A stretch of DNA of 64,000 nucleotides from Homarus americanus. Its lineage: Eukaryota; Arthropoda; Malacostraca; Decapoda; Nephropidae. Of this stretch, positions 52,356 to 64,000 are shown piece after piece. Location of the stretch: the NCBI RefSeq assembly GCF_018991925.1, contig NW_024737042.1, positions 18,477,454-18,541,453 of the forward strand, written 5' to 3'. The position numbers and the translations under genes are program-made. Below the pieces are notes generated by a model. That model ran no database searches, was not told where the DNA came from, and worked only from the letters and a program-made list of their open reading frames with translations. The first letter of the stretch is position 1. Every line of letters begins with the position of its first letter.

Positions 52356-52520
52356 TCATTTACATATATGCTTGTATATGCACTTCATACCTATAGTGGT
52401 CTATCTGTCTGTACAAACTCTGTATGTATGTGTCACGGCTTGGCTGACTATGACTGTAGGGAAAATATGGATCTAGTCAACACTTCATGACTTGACCAGT
52501 GTATGCGTGTGTCAGTGTAA

Positions 52521-52547
52521 GAGGGGGGGGGGAGGGGGGGGGAGGGC
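52521..52547 (+). other. Poly-G tract with G-quadruplex potential
   Basis: GAGGGGGGGGGGAGGGGGGG followed by more G: almost pure G for about 27 bp. Confidence 0.85.
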
Positions 52548-52689
52548 TCCTGCAGATTAATACTCGGGTGATTTATTTCCTCCCTACAATCACCAACCAC
52601 GACAAGGAAAAAACCAAACATATTCTTTCTAATTATAATAGTGACTAATTTTTGGTTGTTGACATGAATTTACTCCTAAGATAATAACC

Positions 52690-52955
52690 ACCTTAACTCC
52701 CTTTCTTTTCTCTCTCGCTTTATCTTTCGTTATGCCTTTCTCTATCTGTCTGTCACTTTGTCTTAGTCTGTATCTTTCTTTCTCAGTTCTGAATCTCTTT
52801 GTGTTTCTTTCTCTTAGTCTATTGTCTCCAACTCCTTCTTTCAAGACTCTGTCTTTTTGTGTCTCTTTTTCTCTATGTCTCTCCCTATTTCTATCTATCA
52901 CTGTCTTTTTGTTTCATTTTCTCTTAGTCTCTATTGCTCTCTATCTCCTCATACA
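52690..52955. repeat. Polypyrimidine low-complexity stretch
   Basis: TCTCTTT-rich DNA in which loose units such as CTTTCTCTTAGTCT recur. ORFs on both strands (52629-52968) simply read it. Confidence 0.75.
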
Positions 52956-54460
52956 GCGGGACATTTAGCTTTAGATATATGCAATAAATATAATACTTGT
53001 TGGTTATAGTGCCCCGTGACGTGAGCATGGTACCGCCCTTCCTGTGTTGTTGTTGCCACTACTAGGTGTTGAGTCACCAGCCAACGAGGGTGTCGGGCCT
53101 CATGTTAGCATTAAGAGAAGACTGGTTGGTAGGCAGCTGGATTCTGTTTACGTTGAAATGGAGTTTGTTGAAAAAGGTGGGGAAGATTTCATGATCCTTT
53201 GAATATGTTTGATATTTCATGTATATTTATAATTAATTTGTTTTTAAGGATGAGTCTTTTTATTATTCCTTTTGTCTGATGAGGAAGACGTGAGAACATC
53301 TGGCCAGCGGTCAAAGGTGTTATTTTGTTTCTTTGTAGCTGACGAGGGTTCCGGACTAATGGATTGTATTCAGCCTTCTTGGGATGTACTGTTGGAGTGT
53401 ACACTAGAATTATGAGTACCTATTGGCTGCTTCATTTTAACGACGGTGATAAGTGCCTCGGAGATCTCTTCCAATAAACATATACAATGTGAATCTTTTT
53501 TTAAGAATGCGGCATAAACAGTGAATCGTGGAGGACTGGTATATAATGTAATGCCTGAAATACTTAAAAAAAATATTAGGAATACATTGTTTTGCAGTTG
53601 TTCAGACACCAAGAAGTGTGTCGCAAGTTTAATATTATTAAAACACAATTATGTTACCTTTAATATAATATGTTAATTACTTGTTCCCATATTGTTCAGT
53701 ACTTGTGTGTTCTGGCTTTCGGAACAAATGGTAAATTAGAGTTAGTGTACAGCAGACATCAATAATTTCACACCCACTAACTCGGCTCTGCGACATCTCC
53801 CGCTCTCCTCCTGCCTCTAAAAACTTTAGAAATAAAGAGGTGTAACTTTACAGTAGGTCAAAAGTTTGTCAAACATAACATAAACAAGGACAAAACTCAC
53901 ATTGAGCTGTTTGGAGACGGTAGAGTTACTTGTAAAATCTATCTTCGCATGAGGTGGAGACATCCAAGTTTTAGAAAGGTACACATACTCTAGTAGTGTG
54001 GCTGAGAGTAATGGCAGGTTGAGCACGTAAATCAATAGAAGCCAAGGTCTGGGGTCACGGTGCAGCCGACTCCATCAACTCAAGTATTTGTCGCGTCCGA
54101 TATCTGATAAGAAGACCTAGATCGCGTGTCTTCAAGGCGCACACGTATGCGTTCCTTTGTTTTTATTCGACTGATATGAAATACGAACTTTAAGAGTAAA
54201 ATCTGGGTTCAAAGATGACACGATACTTTTTTGGGGGGCTTCCGTGTGAACAGACGTTAAGAGTGTGCACACAGGTACGATGTCATCATTAGTGTCGTGT
54301 CTACTGTACTGTGAACCTTCAAGGTGATCCCAAAACATGGTACAAAGATTCACACAGGTACATGTTTATACATTGCTTCAGAGTTTTGCGTTAAGCGTTC
54401 ACAGTTGACATTTATAATTTTCTAACGTAGAAACATACTAATAGTATTTGCTATACACTC
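52956..54460. other. No gene seen
   Basis: The ORFs 53189-53404, 53370-53648, 53826-54035 and 54132-54353 (all minus) show no domain I recognise. Confidence 0.45.
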
Positions 54461-54466
54461 GTAATC

Positions 54467-54485
54467 CCCCCCCCCCCACCACCAC
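54467..54485. repeat. Poly-C tract
   Basis: Eleven or so Cs followed by ACCACCACCA. Confidence 0.9.
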
Positions 54486-54887
54486 CAAAGAAAAAATATG
54501 AAATTCTTTTTGAACCTCTAAAAATACCTCTTAAGAAATAATTACATTTTCCTCAAAGTCACTAACTAGGCTGAATCAGTTGGTATGATCAGGGGAACTT
54601 GTATCGAACAACATGGAACTTTAATGATGTGAGAATAGTTAGGTCTCTTACTTCTTGGACGGTGACTGTCCGCCTGTGTCGTCCTGGTCACGTAGAATAG
54701 TTTAGGGATTAATTTTATTGAGAATGTGAGTGTAGGGCCTCTGCTGCTAGTTTAAAATAAATAATTTAAATCTCATAATTGTAATAAGAAAATCGGGCCA
54801 ATAGATATATAAAAGTGAAAGTAGTTTCTATACTTCGGAAGACACGTTCAGGGGCAATGTGGATACAGGACACTGCACACCAGGTGA

Positions 54888-55222
54888 TTATAAATGATCT
54901 TCCCGATTTTAAATATTTATTTTGGAAACAAAAAGCTAGGAAAACAACTCTCTCCTCTGGGGCCATGTGAACCATTAAATTTTAGGTCCATTATAGTTAG
55001 GAAGAGGCTGTTAAAGAGGTTCATTATATTACGCTACAAAATGTATGGAGGAGCTAAATACCACTGTGTTGTCTGCAGAGGCACAAGAGGAGCTCATATT
55101 GAACTTCTCTTACTTGAAAATAAAAACCTGTTGGGCTCTTTTTTATTAACATATCTTGCTCTTCATTGTACTTTTGTTACCTTTTCATAATATATGTTTA
55201 AAAACGGGAAGATCATTTATGA
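54888..55222. mobile_element. Possible short inverted-repeat element
   Basis: ATAAATGATCTTCCCGATTTT at 54890 is inverted at 55202-55222 (AAAACGGGAAGATCATTTAT) with one mismatch, and similarity continues weakly inward for about 20 bp. It is about 335 bp long. The ORF inside (54894-55190) shows no domain. No clear target duplication is seen. Confidence 0.5.
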
Positions 55223-56080
55223 CCATTTGGACTAAACTTCGGTACACAAGGGGGCAGCGTGGCCGGTATTACATTCGGCCGAATAAAGATATAGGCCTAC
55301 GAAATGGAATATTTTTACCTATTAAAAAAAATTAACTCGGAGGCAAAACCATAATATGATTCCTAAGAGCGAGATTCCAGACTTGAATTGTATAGTAAGA
55401 TGGAGAGAATCGCTGTAAGCACTTGATATACTCCTCTGTATGTTTGGGTATATTTAATCTACCAACAAATATGTAACCGAATACTCTAAACAATATTGCT
55501 GTTATGCGGAGTTATACTTATTTTTATTATTAACAAAAAGGACGAGGAAGGCTGCAGAAATATAAGGAAGGTCACGTACGGAGACCTACAATATAGCTGG
55601 CATTAAGAGTACGGCCTTATATGCTCGGCTGGGTCAAGACCTGCCTCGAGAATACTGAGTTGGATTTGCTTCTGTTTCATTCACTGGACTTCACTCCCTC
55701 TGTTTATCTGCCTCGCCTTCTGTCTCTGTTTTATTACTATTTATGTGTCTCATCTTTTCTCCTATAGCATCCTTACCACAGCAGAGTAAATGCTAACTGG
55801 TCCACGTTTTGTACTGGTGATTTTGTACTGAAAAAATCTTGCTAATAAAATAATAAATTCACGGTCTTTTTCTTTCCATTTCCTTTACGTATCAAAATAA
55901 CTAATTTATGTTCTCATTTTCACGTAGTTTCTAGGTATCTATTCATCTTCTGTGTTCTCTTCTTTCTTTTCACCCAACAACTTGTCCTTCACTTCTCCTT
56001 TTCTTAATAGTACTGCTTCTCCCAGTTCTACTTAATGGTTCCCCTTGTACCCTTAGTAGCGGAACAGGGAGTGAGGGGGC
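55223..56080. other. No gene seen
   Basis: Unique-looking AT-rich DNA. Confidence 0.45.
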
Positions 56081-56082
56081 GT

Positions 56083-56083
<1 letters not shown>

Positions 56084-56133
<50 letters not shown>
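56084..56133. repeat. (TG)n microsatellite
   Basis: About 25 TG units. The GC-rich sequence that follows (CCCCAGGGG and GGCCACCCCTGGGG) can fold. Confidence 0.97.
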
Positions 56134-56136
<3 letters not shown>

Positions 56137-56381
56137 CAGGGGATGGCAGGGGCCTTTGGAGCACCATAGAGTGGCCTCCCTCTGGCCACCCCTGGGGACG
56201 CTCCTAAATTTATGGCCCCCTCAAAGGTCCGCCAGAGCCCCTTCCTCCAGCCAGCCGCCCACGGTCGCCCTAAATGGTGGTGGCAGGCGACTCTCCCTCA
56301 CCCCTCCACCTCTGTTGATATCTGTACACTGGCCTCTTTCCCTGTCTCACAACTTGTGTCATACCTGCGACAACGAAAATA

Positions 56382-56382
<1 letters not shown>

Positions 56383-56431
<49 letters not shown>
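56383..56431. repeat. (CA)n microsatellite
   Basis: About 24 CA units. Confidence 0.97.
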
Positions 56432-56433
<2 letters not shown>

Positions 56434-56690
56434 ACGTATATATCTAGTGTATAAAACAAAAACTTTCTTTCCTCATATCTGCATTAAATTAAAGACTAAA
56501 ATTAATGTTTTATCACAGCAAATTACGGGTTTATGTGGCCAAAAAAGCTTGGTTTTTATGCGAAAAATGTTGACGAGCTTCGTTATCCAGACTTTAATCA
56601 ATCCTGTACTGCCTGATGTTGGTAGATTTAAAAGAGATTGATGATAGCGAAAATCCCCTGCAATGTATGAGCTAAAATTATGACAGAGTT
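56432..56690. other. No gene seen
   Basis: The 186-codon ORF through 56081-56641 reads TG and CA runs and has no domain. Confidence 0.45.
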
Positions 56691-56691
56691 G

Positions 56692-56955
56692 GGTAGTGGT
56701 GATATGGTAGTGGTGGTGAGTGATAGTAGTGAGAGTGGTGAGTGGTGATGTGGTATTGGTAGTGAGTAATGATAGTGACAGTGGTTTTAATGGTGTGGTA
56801 GTGGTGGTGGGTGTTGATGGTTTGGAAATAGTGGTGGTAACGATTTAACGTTGGTGGTGTAGGGGTGGCGGTAGGAGTGTTAGTGTGGTGTTTGGCGGTG
56901 TTATGGTGGTGGTGGAGACGCATTTGTTGTTGTTAATGGTGGTGGTGACACATTA
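56692..56955. repeat. GGTGGT/GTGATG low-complexity repeat
   Basis: Loose triplet-rich units such as GGTAGTGGTGGTGAGTGATA; the minus strand reads His/Thr-rich. Confidence 0.8.
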
Positions 56956-57237
56956 GTTATTGATGGTGGTAATATTGTTAATATAACTGCCTGCGGGACA
57001 CTGTCTCCTTATTCTTCTCTTATTATTAGTTGTGACGTGTCTCTACTGTCTGAGGGTGGCTGTGACGTGTGTAGGGGAGCGTGTTGGTCCTGCTGTGTAC
57101 GGTGGGAGGTTCTGGGTAGCTGTCAATCGTTCGTGTTCGTGGCAACATATGATTAGATGTAATGGTGATAGAGTAGATTGGTAGTCATGATGATGAAGGT
57201 GTTTGTGTGGTTGTTGATAATGACGGCGGTAGTGTAT

Positions 57238-57255
57238 GTGTCTGTGTGTGTGTGT

Positions 57256-57292
<37 letters not shown>

Positions 57293-57303
57293 TGTGTGTT
57301 AGT
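57238..57303. repeat. (TG)n microsatellite
   Basis: TG run with TATG and TCTG breaks. Confidence 0.96.
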
Positions 57304-58498
57304 GTGTCTCTTTGTATAATGGCTTGTGGTTAGAGGTGTGTGGGTGTGAATAACTTACTGCGATAGTTCTAAGTAGTTCCTTGTACTAAGTTAGTTGTAG
57401 CGTTGTTCTCCTCGTGCTGATAACCTACTCTAGCAATGGGTACCTACACATACACACGGTGGCAGCTAACGTAGGAGCACGACAGTGTAGTAGTAGTTAG
57501 AGGAAGCGTGTTTGTTTTGACGCTTGATTGCCAAAGTTAAAGGACCTGCGTCGGCTGGTGTCAAAGTTCTAAATTGTTGTTTGTGTTGAAAATTAATCGC
57601 GTGTTGGTGCCTGTCTGTTGAGGACGATGGTCGCCTCTGTAAATTAATTACTTACTCGTATTCCAAAGTGAACTATGTTACTAAATTTTTCGGAGGGGTT
57701 AACATAAACGTATTTAAGAGAAATATGTAGTAAAAATACCCCACAAGCGTAATATAGGACGTATTTAGGGGATTTCAATTACCCGTTTATAAGGTTTGTT
57801 AGTTATTGAATAGTTATATATAAACTATGTAAATTATTTATATTTTTAGAATATCAACATGCTTAAATGGCTAAGGACTATAGGTAATGAAAACAAGGTC
57901 AGTTTCTACACTAGACAGCAACTATCAAAAATTATGAATCACTTTTGTTTAAAGTTAGTGTAATACTCTAAATATTTAACTATAGCAGGTGTATATAACA
58001 GGTTCATTTTCCTTTTAGCCTGGCAGGTATGGTGGTTGTGTAGGACTTCGTTGTATTCTTGATTATATTACATGCATTAGATATTATAGAACTCATATTA
58101 TAAGATTTATCCTCCACCCAGTACACACACGACCCAGCCGGTGTGGACGTTCAACTCTCAGAGGAACAGCGCGCCGCCGCATGTGTGATTAACGAGATCC
58201 TAGCAAATGTAGCGACGTTGAAAAACTCTTGTTGTTCCTGGTCGTGTCGTTAACCTCGCTCATTGATCATGCGCCTTCATACGCAGTTTTCTCACACATT
58301 AAGCGTGAGAAATGGTTTTCGTAGCCTAATTAAGAGCGTGGCAGGTGTGGGCGTCTGCCGTAATGGACTGCAAAAAGAGAAGTAGAATATTTTAGTGTGT
58401 TCTAGTATAGGTAGGAAGTGATTGTTGGGTTTACGTTGTTATGTGATTTGTAATGTTTGGAAATAAAAATTAGGGCTTGGGTGTATTTTGCATGAGTA

Positions 58499-58501
<3 letters not shown>
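57304..58501. other. No gene seen
   Basis: Unique-looking, no ORF of note. Confidence 0.45.
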
Positions 58502-58502
<1 letters not shown>

Positions 58503-58530
<28 letters not shown>

Positions 58531-58531
58531 C
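58503..58531. repeat. (TG)n microsatellite
   Basis: About 12 TG units. Confidence 0.95.
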
Positions 58532-59006
58532 GTACATGTATGTTTGTGTTTTTGCGGTGGAAGGAGATTTACACATGTGTGTAGGTGAAGAACAGTCAGG
58601 TCCAAGTGACATCTGGCCACCAAGTGTGTTTGTTAATTTCGGCCATCTGATCGTTGACACAAATGGCCCACCCCTAATTGACTCGTTAAATCGATGATGA
58701 GTGATGACGCCAGTTGATCTGTTGAATGCGATTAGTAATCAAAATCCTCGCCCTGTGATTGGTCTATATTGTGGGCTAACGAAGAGAACGGCCCGTAGTT
58801 TCCGACTGCATGATTGCCGACACAAATGGTGCCCGGCGGTAATTGATGATGGGTAATCGATCAGGTGAATAGCGAGCGCTGATTGGTTGATGCTTGTGTA
58901 ATCGGTGATATTGGCACCAGATGATTGGTTTATAAATTTGGTGACTTTGTATCCGTGTTTTGTTATGTTTGTCAATTCGGTAAAGGATGCTAAATGGCTT
59001 CTGGTG

Positions 59007-59007
<1 letters not shown>
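58532..59007. other. No gene; weak internal duplication
   Basis: GTTGACACAAATGGCCCACC (58653) and GCCGACACAAATGGTGCCCG (58816) are similar blocks about 164 bp apart, and GATTGGT recurs three times (58756-58930). Confidence 0.5.

Positions 59008-59071
<64 letters not shown>
59008..59071. repeat. (TG)n microsatellite
   Basis: About 31 uninterrupted TG units. Confidence 0.98.
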
Positions 59072-59397
59072 GATGTAGGCATAGTAAGGCTAACAATTAA
59101 CACTACACTACACTTTTAAGGAGAACAAAAAAGCTGGAACTCATGAAATCCATTCTCTCTCTTCCTAGACTATCTTAAAGTTAGTAAGAAGCTATAGCTA
59201 AGGTTCTTAAACTGAAGCTAAGGTTCTAGAGGAAAGGCTAAAGTCTTAAATATCCCTCAGACGACTTAGAGGGATGGACGGAAGGAGTACCCGAGTCCTA
59301 AGCGGTTTAGGAGGAGATGAAGTGGTAAGTCCTTCACGTATCCTGGTGAAAGCAGCTCAGTCCACGCTGCCACGGGTACCGGTTTAAAAAATCGAAC

Positions 59398-59400
<3 letters not shown>

Positions 59401-59481
<81 letters not shown>

Positions 59482-59500
59482 TATTATTATTATTATTATA
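59401..59500. repeat. (AAT)n followed by (ATT)n palindromic microsatellite
   Basis: About 80 bp of AAT flips directly to about 20 bp of ATT, so the tract can fold on itself. Confidence 0.96.
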
Positions 59501-60061
59501 ACAATACTGTATATCTATATCAGAAATTTAGCCACATATACTAATTGATCTTAAGTTACAATACGTGAGACAGTATGAAAGCGTTCGACCTCGCTAAAAA
59601 AAATGACAACACGATCTCCTAAGTACCATTTAAAGACGTGAGACTATAAGAACACATTACGGTACAGTCTCGGCTCAGTTTCGACTCCATTCTGTCGCTT
59701 GATCTTTGAGTCGGTAGCTTGAGTGAGCGACTAAGATGCCGTCTCACATCACTTGTTTGGGGGTAAATATCTAACTTTTGAGGAAAATTTCTATCGTTGG
59801 GTCTTTTGAGAATCTGAGCCTCGTGCGATAGACTGAAGTTCGGTGCTGAGAAGGTAGGTGAAAGCACGGCACTTCGAGGTCGCTTGAGTGAAAGGGGAGA
59901 AAGGTAAAAGAAAGCCACTGGAGGTTACATACAAAACATATTTACTCAATAGGTACGATGTATTTTTTTTATTTTGGGGGAAACAGGGGAAGGGTTAAGG
60001 GTAGTGAGGGGTGGGGGAGGGTTGGGGGCAGATTTGGTCGTTGAGAAACCCAAGTCCTATT
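59501..60061. other. No gene seen
   Basis: The minus ORF 59619-59918 (99 codons) has no recognised domain. Confidence 0.45.
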
Positions 60062-60087
60062 TTATCCTCTCTCTCTCTCTCTCTCTC
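60062..60087. repeat. (CT)n microsatellite
   Basis: Perfect CT run. Confidence 0.95.
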
Positions 60088-60189
60088 ATGTGTAACAAAG
60101 ACCTTCATGTGAGAGAAGTCATCAAGCACATCAAACGTATTGACTTCCAAACACGAGAGAACCTTTTGTGCTACATGGCGCCAGATCAG

Positions 60190-60264
<75 letters not shown>
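60190..60264. repeat. (TG)n microsatellite
   Basis: About 37 TG units. Confidence 0.98.
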
Positions 60265-60267
<3 letters not shown>

Positions 60268-60414
60268 ACTGCAGCATCATGCACGCTTCTCTCACCCAAC
60301 CCTGAAATACCTCTCAACTCTCCCATATAAACTCAACCTCTGTCTCATCCCTACGCTTGTCCATTTGTTCATTTCCCCTTACAACCCACTTAAAACTCTC
60401 CTAAGCTTCTCCCA

Positions 60415-61510
60415 CACAAAATTATTACCCCTGCCTCCCACACATTATTATTACCCCCATCTCCCACATATTGTTATCTGCTCTCCCACACACATTGTTA
60501 CCCCGCTATCCCACATATTGTTATCTCCCACATTGTTACCCCGCTATCCCACATATTGTTCTCCCATATGTGCCCCGCTCTCCACACATTATTTTAGCTC
60601 TCCCACACATTGTTACCCCTGCTCTCCCACACATTGTTACCCCCCCTCCCCACACATTATTACCCCTGCCTCCCACATATTGTTCCCTCTCCCACACATT
60701 ATTACCCCTGCTCGCCCACATATTGTTATCCCCTGCTCTCCCCACATATTGTTACCCCTCTCCCACATATTGTTCACATGTGCCTGTTCTCCCCCGCACA
60801 TTGTTGCCCCTCTCCCTGCACATTGTTACCCCTGCCTCCCACACATTATTACCCCCTGCTCTCCCACATATTGTTGCCCCTGTTACTCCCCATCTCATGT
60901 ATTACCCCTGCCTCCCACATTGTTACCCCCTGCTCTCCACACATTATTGCCCCTGCCTCCTCACATATTGTGCCCCTTCTCTCCCACATTATTACCCCGC
61001 TCTCCCACATATTGTTACCCTGCTCTCACACAATGTTACCCCACTCTCCCACATTGTGCCCCCGCTTCCCCTGATGTTACCCCTGCTCTCCCACAATGTT
61101 ACCCCCCACCTCCCACACATTGTTACCCCTGCTTCCCACACAATGTTACCCCTGCTCTCCCAATATTACTGTTACTCCCTGCCTCCGCCATATTGTTACC
61201 CCTGCCCTCCCACACACATTATTACCCCCGCCTCCTCACACATTATTACCCCTGCTCTCCCACATATTTTACCCCTGCTCCTCTCACATATTGTTACCCA
61301 CGCTCTCCCACACATTGTTACCATCGCTCTCCCACATATTGTTACCCCCGCTCTCCCACATATTGTTACCTCCGCTCTCCCACATATTGTTACCCCCGCT
61401 CTCCCACATATTGTTACCCCCGCTCTCCCACATATTGTTACGCCCGTTCTCCCACACATTGTTTCCACCGCTCTCTCACACATCATTACCCTCGTCTTCC
61501 CACTCATTGA
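60415..61510. repeat. 24-bp minisatellite, about 1.1 kb
   Basis: The core is CTCCCACATATTGTTACCCC. The left two-thirds is ragged, with CACACATTATTACC and other variants. 61300-61450 is almost perfect at 24 bp. Its eight-codon period keeps several frames open on both strands (SHILLPPL, PHIVTPAL, RAGVTICG), giving false ORFs up to 456 codons. Confidence 0.95.
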
Positions 61511-61639
61511 GGTACCATGTGTGGCAGGATGTGTTCACGGAAAATTGGGATAATTTTCCTTGAACTCTGAGTGAATATTGTCTTCACTTACTACTCCCTG
61601 TATTTTTAGAATATATATTTTTTTATTCACATACATGGC

Positions 61640-61900
61640 CGAGTACCTCAGGTGAGGGAAGAGATCCTGTTAAACAGCAACCATTTTCTCTCTGGTAGCA
61701 GTGATTTCAATAAGTCTGGAATTCAGCTCAATCAGGAACTTCTGGTCATTGGTGCCCAAGGTTCTCAGGGTTTCAAACCCTGTTGGGACAAAACAATATA
61801 CGTGGTTCAACTTCCTATACTTGGCTACCTTCTGTTTTTTCCTTGAGCTTTCTTCAACTACTCTGGTTAGGGATATGAATACGCGGTAAGGTGGAAGCAT
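61640..61900 (-). pseudogene. LINE-type ORF C-terminal relic
   Basis: The minus frame reads KQKVAKYRKLNHVYCFVPTG, ETLRTLGTNDQKFLIEL and SRLIEITATREKMV, then a stop. The FVP...ETLGxxG...FL..L..R pattern is common at the C-terminal end of many invertebrate retrotransposon ORFs. The remaining tail (QDLFPHLR) continues past the stop. I know the pattern only from such elements, and the exact clade is uncertain. Confidence 0.5.
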
Positions 61901-62422
61901 ATGTGTAGCAGCAGGCGTTTGCTGTCATGATTTTTAGATCTATGGTTCTTTATGTCCTGAGCAGCCCGCAGTTATCAGACTCCTTTTGATGATGTCATTA
62001 ACTCTGTTATACCTCATGCCAACACCCAGAAGATTCATATACGAGGGCGTGGATGTCGTGTTGGTTTGATCACTTGTTGCTGGAGATACACTTGCAATCA
62101 GTGTGGATAGGGGCCACAAGACGAAGAGCTATTACAGCAAAGAGGACCTGGAGATCGAGGTGAGTTATTAAGGAGGAATTTCTTGTAACCCATATGAAGT
62201 CCCTGGCATGAGGGGCACTCTGCCTGCACACAAACCCTTTACAGGTCATTTGATGTTTTCTCCATTACGTCTCCGGCAATCCTCTCCACGATGTCTTTGT
62301 CCCAGTGAATTTATTTGTTGTCCTTTGGGGAACTTGGTTTAGCTGCTTGGGATATGATGGTCTCCTCCTGGGTGGCTGCCTCCCTGTAACCGCTGTACAG
62401 TAAGATGCTCTGCAACGATCCT
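61901..62422. other. No gene seen
   Basis: May include decayed upstream sequence of the LINE relic; no open frame supports that. Confidence 0.4.
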
Positions 62423-64000
62423 CCTGATAACGAGATCTGAGATTGCCGAGTTCCACGACAATTTAAATAGTGAGTTACTTAATGCACAAAGGCAGGACAT
62501 ACCATACAAAAAACTCAGATCAGACAACAATGACCCTAAATGGATAAATAATTATTTAAAGAACATCATTGGCCAAAGGAAGGCTATAGGTAGAAGGATA
62601 AATCGTGGCGAAATTCACCTCCGGGACTATTATAGGGTATTGGCGAGTAGGGTTAAAACCGAGATAAGGGAAGCAAAGAGGAATAATGAGATAAGGATAG
62701 CAAGGGAGGCGAAGACAAACCCCAAAGGATTCTACCAAATGTATCAAACTAAAACACGAGAAAAGATTGGACCAATACGGTCAGACTCCGGCGAGCTCAC
62801 TGATAACGACGGAGAAATGAGCAATAATTTGAATAAATATTTTTCAACAGTTTTCACCACCGAAAATTTAAACATGATACCGAGGCACCGACTCTATTCA
62901 GAGATAGTGAAGAAAACAAATTAAGTGAGATAGTAGTGACTAGTAACGATGTTAGTAAGCAAATAGACAAACTAAAGCCTAATAAGTCACCTGGTCCCGA
63001 TGAGATATTTGCCAGAGTATTAAAGGAATGTAAGGAAGAGCTTAGTGTGCCCTTAGCAAAGTTGTTTAACATGACATTAAAAACAGGTGCAGTACCAGAA
63101 TCCTGGAGGATAGAGAATGTAATACCGATTTTCAAGAAGGGGGATAGATCACTATCCTCTAACTACCGCCCAATCAGTCTAACATCAATAGTAGGCAAAT
63201 TACTGGAAGCAATCATTTCAAACTCTATTCGAAATCACCTGGAGAAGCACCGATTGATCAATGATTCCCAGCATGGCTTCACAAGCGGAGGTTCTTGCCT
63301 AACTAATCTATTAACATTCTTTTCATCAGTTTTCGAATCGGTGGACGACGGGCACAATTATGATGTGGTATATCTCGACTTTAGCAAAGCCTTCGACAGA
63401 GTCCCCCACGAAAGACTAATTAGAAAGGTAGAAGCTCATGGCATCAAAGGTGACATCCTTAAATGAATTAGGGCGTGGTTACAGGGCAGGAAACAGCGAG
63501 TGAGCATTAACGGCACTAAGTTCCATTGGAGCAACGTCACAAGTGGAGTTCCCCAAGGCTCAGTACTTGGACCATTATTATTTATTATATACATAAACGA
63601 CATAGATATCGGCATTGACAGCAACATAATTAAATTTGCTGATGACACTAAAATAGGATGTGTTATCAAATCTGACGAGGACTCGGCAAAACTACAGGAA
63701 GATTTAAACAAATTTTTCGAATGGTCTGAAAAATGGCAGATGAAATTCAACGTCGACAATTGTAAAGTACTCAGTATAGGAGATGTAAACAGGGAAACCA
63801 GATATCAGATGAACAACGATGCCATAGAGAAATCCGACTGCGAGAGAGATTTAGGAGTAATGATAAGTAGGAACCTTAAGCCAAGTAAACAATGTGTTTT
63901 TGCTCGTAACAAGGCTAATAAAGTACTTGGGTTCATACAAAGGAGTGTTAATTACAAGACTATCTAGGTCATCCTAAAACTGTATCTTGCTCTTGTGAGA
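62423..64000 (+). mobile_element. CR1-type LINE copy D (runs off the window)
   Basis: The 5' truncation is at about 62423, where similarity to copy C begins (CTGATAACGAGATCTGAGAT). It then covers linker, RT and the start of the C-terminal domain, and is still homologous at base 64000. By eye it is roughly 95% identical to copy C over long stretches. Confidence 0.92.
62450..64000 (+). pseudogene. CR1 ORF2 reverse transcriptase (copy D), lightly broken, partial
   Basis: Linker (PKWINNYLKNIIGQRKAIG) is followed by the frame at 62640. A one-base loss near 62881 (IPRHRLYS for IPEAPTLF in copy C) shifts it; the frame resumes at 62936 with KPNKSPGPDEIFARVLKECK, NYRPISLTSIVGKLLEAIIS and YLDFSKAFDRVPHERLIRKV. 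A TGA replaces the expected Trp codon at about 63464 (ILK-stop-IRAWLQ). It then stays open to 63967 with [20 protein letters not shown], catalytic FADDTK (near 63638) and CERDLGVMISRNLKPSKQC, before a TAG at about 63965. Three lesions in 1.5 kb suggest a fairly young insertion. Confidence 0.92.

Noticed and set aside
53189..53404. 71-codon minus ORF considered as a gene or Penelope fragment
   Set aside because: No motif matched any family I could name; the length is within chance for AT-rich DNA.
56081..56641. 186-codon ORF between TG and CA runs
   Set aside because: Both ends are dinucleotide repeats and the middle has no recognisable domain or biased codon use that I can see.
60140..61553. 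456- and 360-codon Pro/His/Leu-rich ORFs
   Set aside because: They begin in a TG microsatellite and continue through the 24-bp minisatellite in several frames at once.

Overview
The window reads as repeat-dominated, non-coding DNA from an arthropod genome. A decapod crustacean (shrimp, crayfish or crab) fits best: there are very long dinucleotide and minisatellite tracts, many CR1-type LINEs, Penelope-like elements, and interstitial TTAGG repeats, the common arthropod telomere motif. The organism call is inference. I found no host protein-coding gene, rRNA or tRNA that I can support. Every recognisable protein fragment belongs to a transposable element, and all of these are broken by truncation, frameshift or stop codon.

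Layout. 1-6733 is a satellite-like array of a 20-bp unit, already running at base 1. 7.4-9.3 kb holds an AT tract, a 32-bp minisatellite with a 320-bp higher-order duplication, a long AAT tract and a dispersed repeat. 9317-10643 is a foldback Mutator-like (MULE) derivative with a FLYWCH-domain ORF. 10.86 to about 16.07 kb is a near full-length, minus-strand Jockey/I-type LINE with a zinc-knuckle ORF1 and an endonuclease/RT ORF2. 16401-17323 is a non-autonomous hAT element with an 8-bp target duplication. 19.15-19.74 kb is a minisatellite-carrying retroposon-like element with a second copy at 39.95-40.4 kb. 20.3-22.4 kb is a CR1 copy. 23.48-23.82 kb has two adjacent inverted repeats with the same terminal motif. 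25.35-28.08 kb has 24-bp and 13-bp minisatellites.

The stretch 28.4-32.6 kb is single-copy-looking with nothing recognisable. 33.2-37.2 kb is a patchwork of two CR1 copies and two Penelope-like fragments with AT tracts. 40.76-43.06 kb is the longest CR1 copy. 44.24-44.55 kb is a palindromic MITE. 45.5-46.0 kb is a decayed RT relic. 46.88-47.29 kb is a possible solo LTR. 47.3-49.7 kb is a 21-bp minisatellite with a foreign insert. 49.84-50.27 kb is a TA-flanked MITE carrying TTAGG-type repeats. The remainder to 60.2 kb is unique sequence and microsatellites. 60.4-61.5 kb is a 24-bp minisatellite, then comes a LINE C-terminal relic, and a fifth CR1 copy runs off the right edge at 64000.

No genes here work together as a pathway. 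The biology is transposon invasion (CR1, Jockey/I-type, Penelope, hAT, MULE, MITEs) combined with tandem-repeat expansion. Several minisatellites have periods divisible by 3, so they make long false ORFs on both strands. The most interesting structures are the composite minisatellite-retroposon with two distant copies, the foldback MULE whose arms duplicate the start of its own gene, and the TTAGG-carrying MITE.
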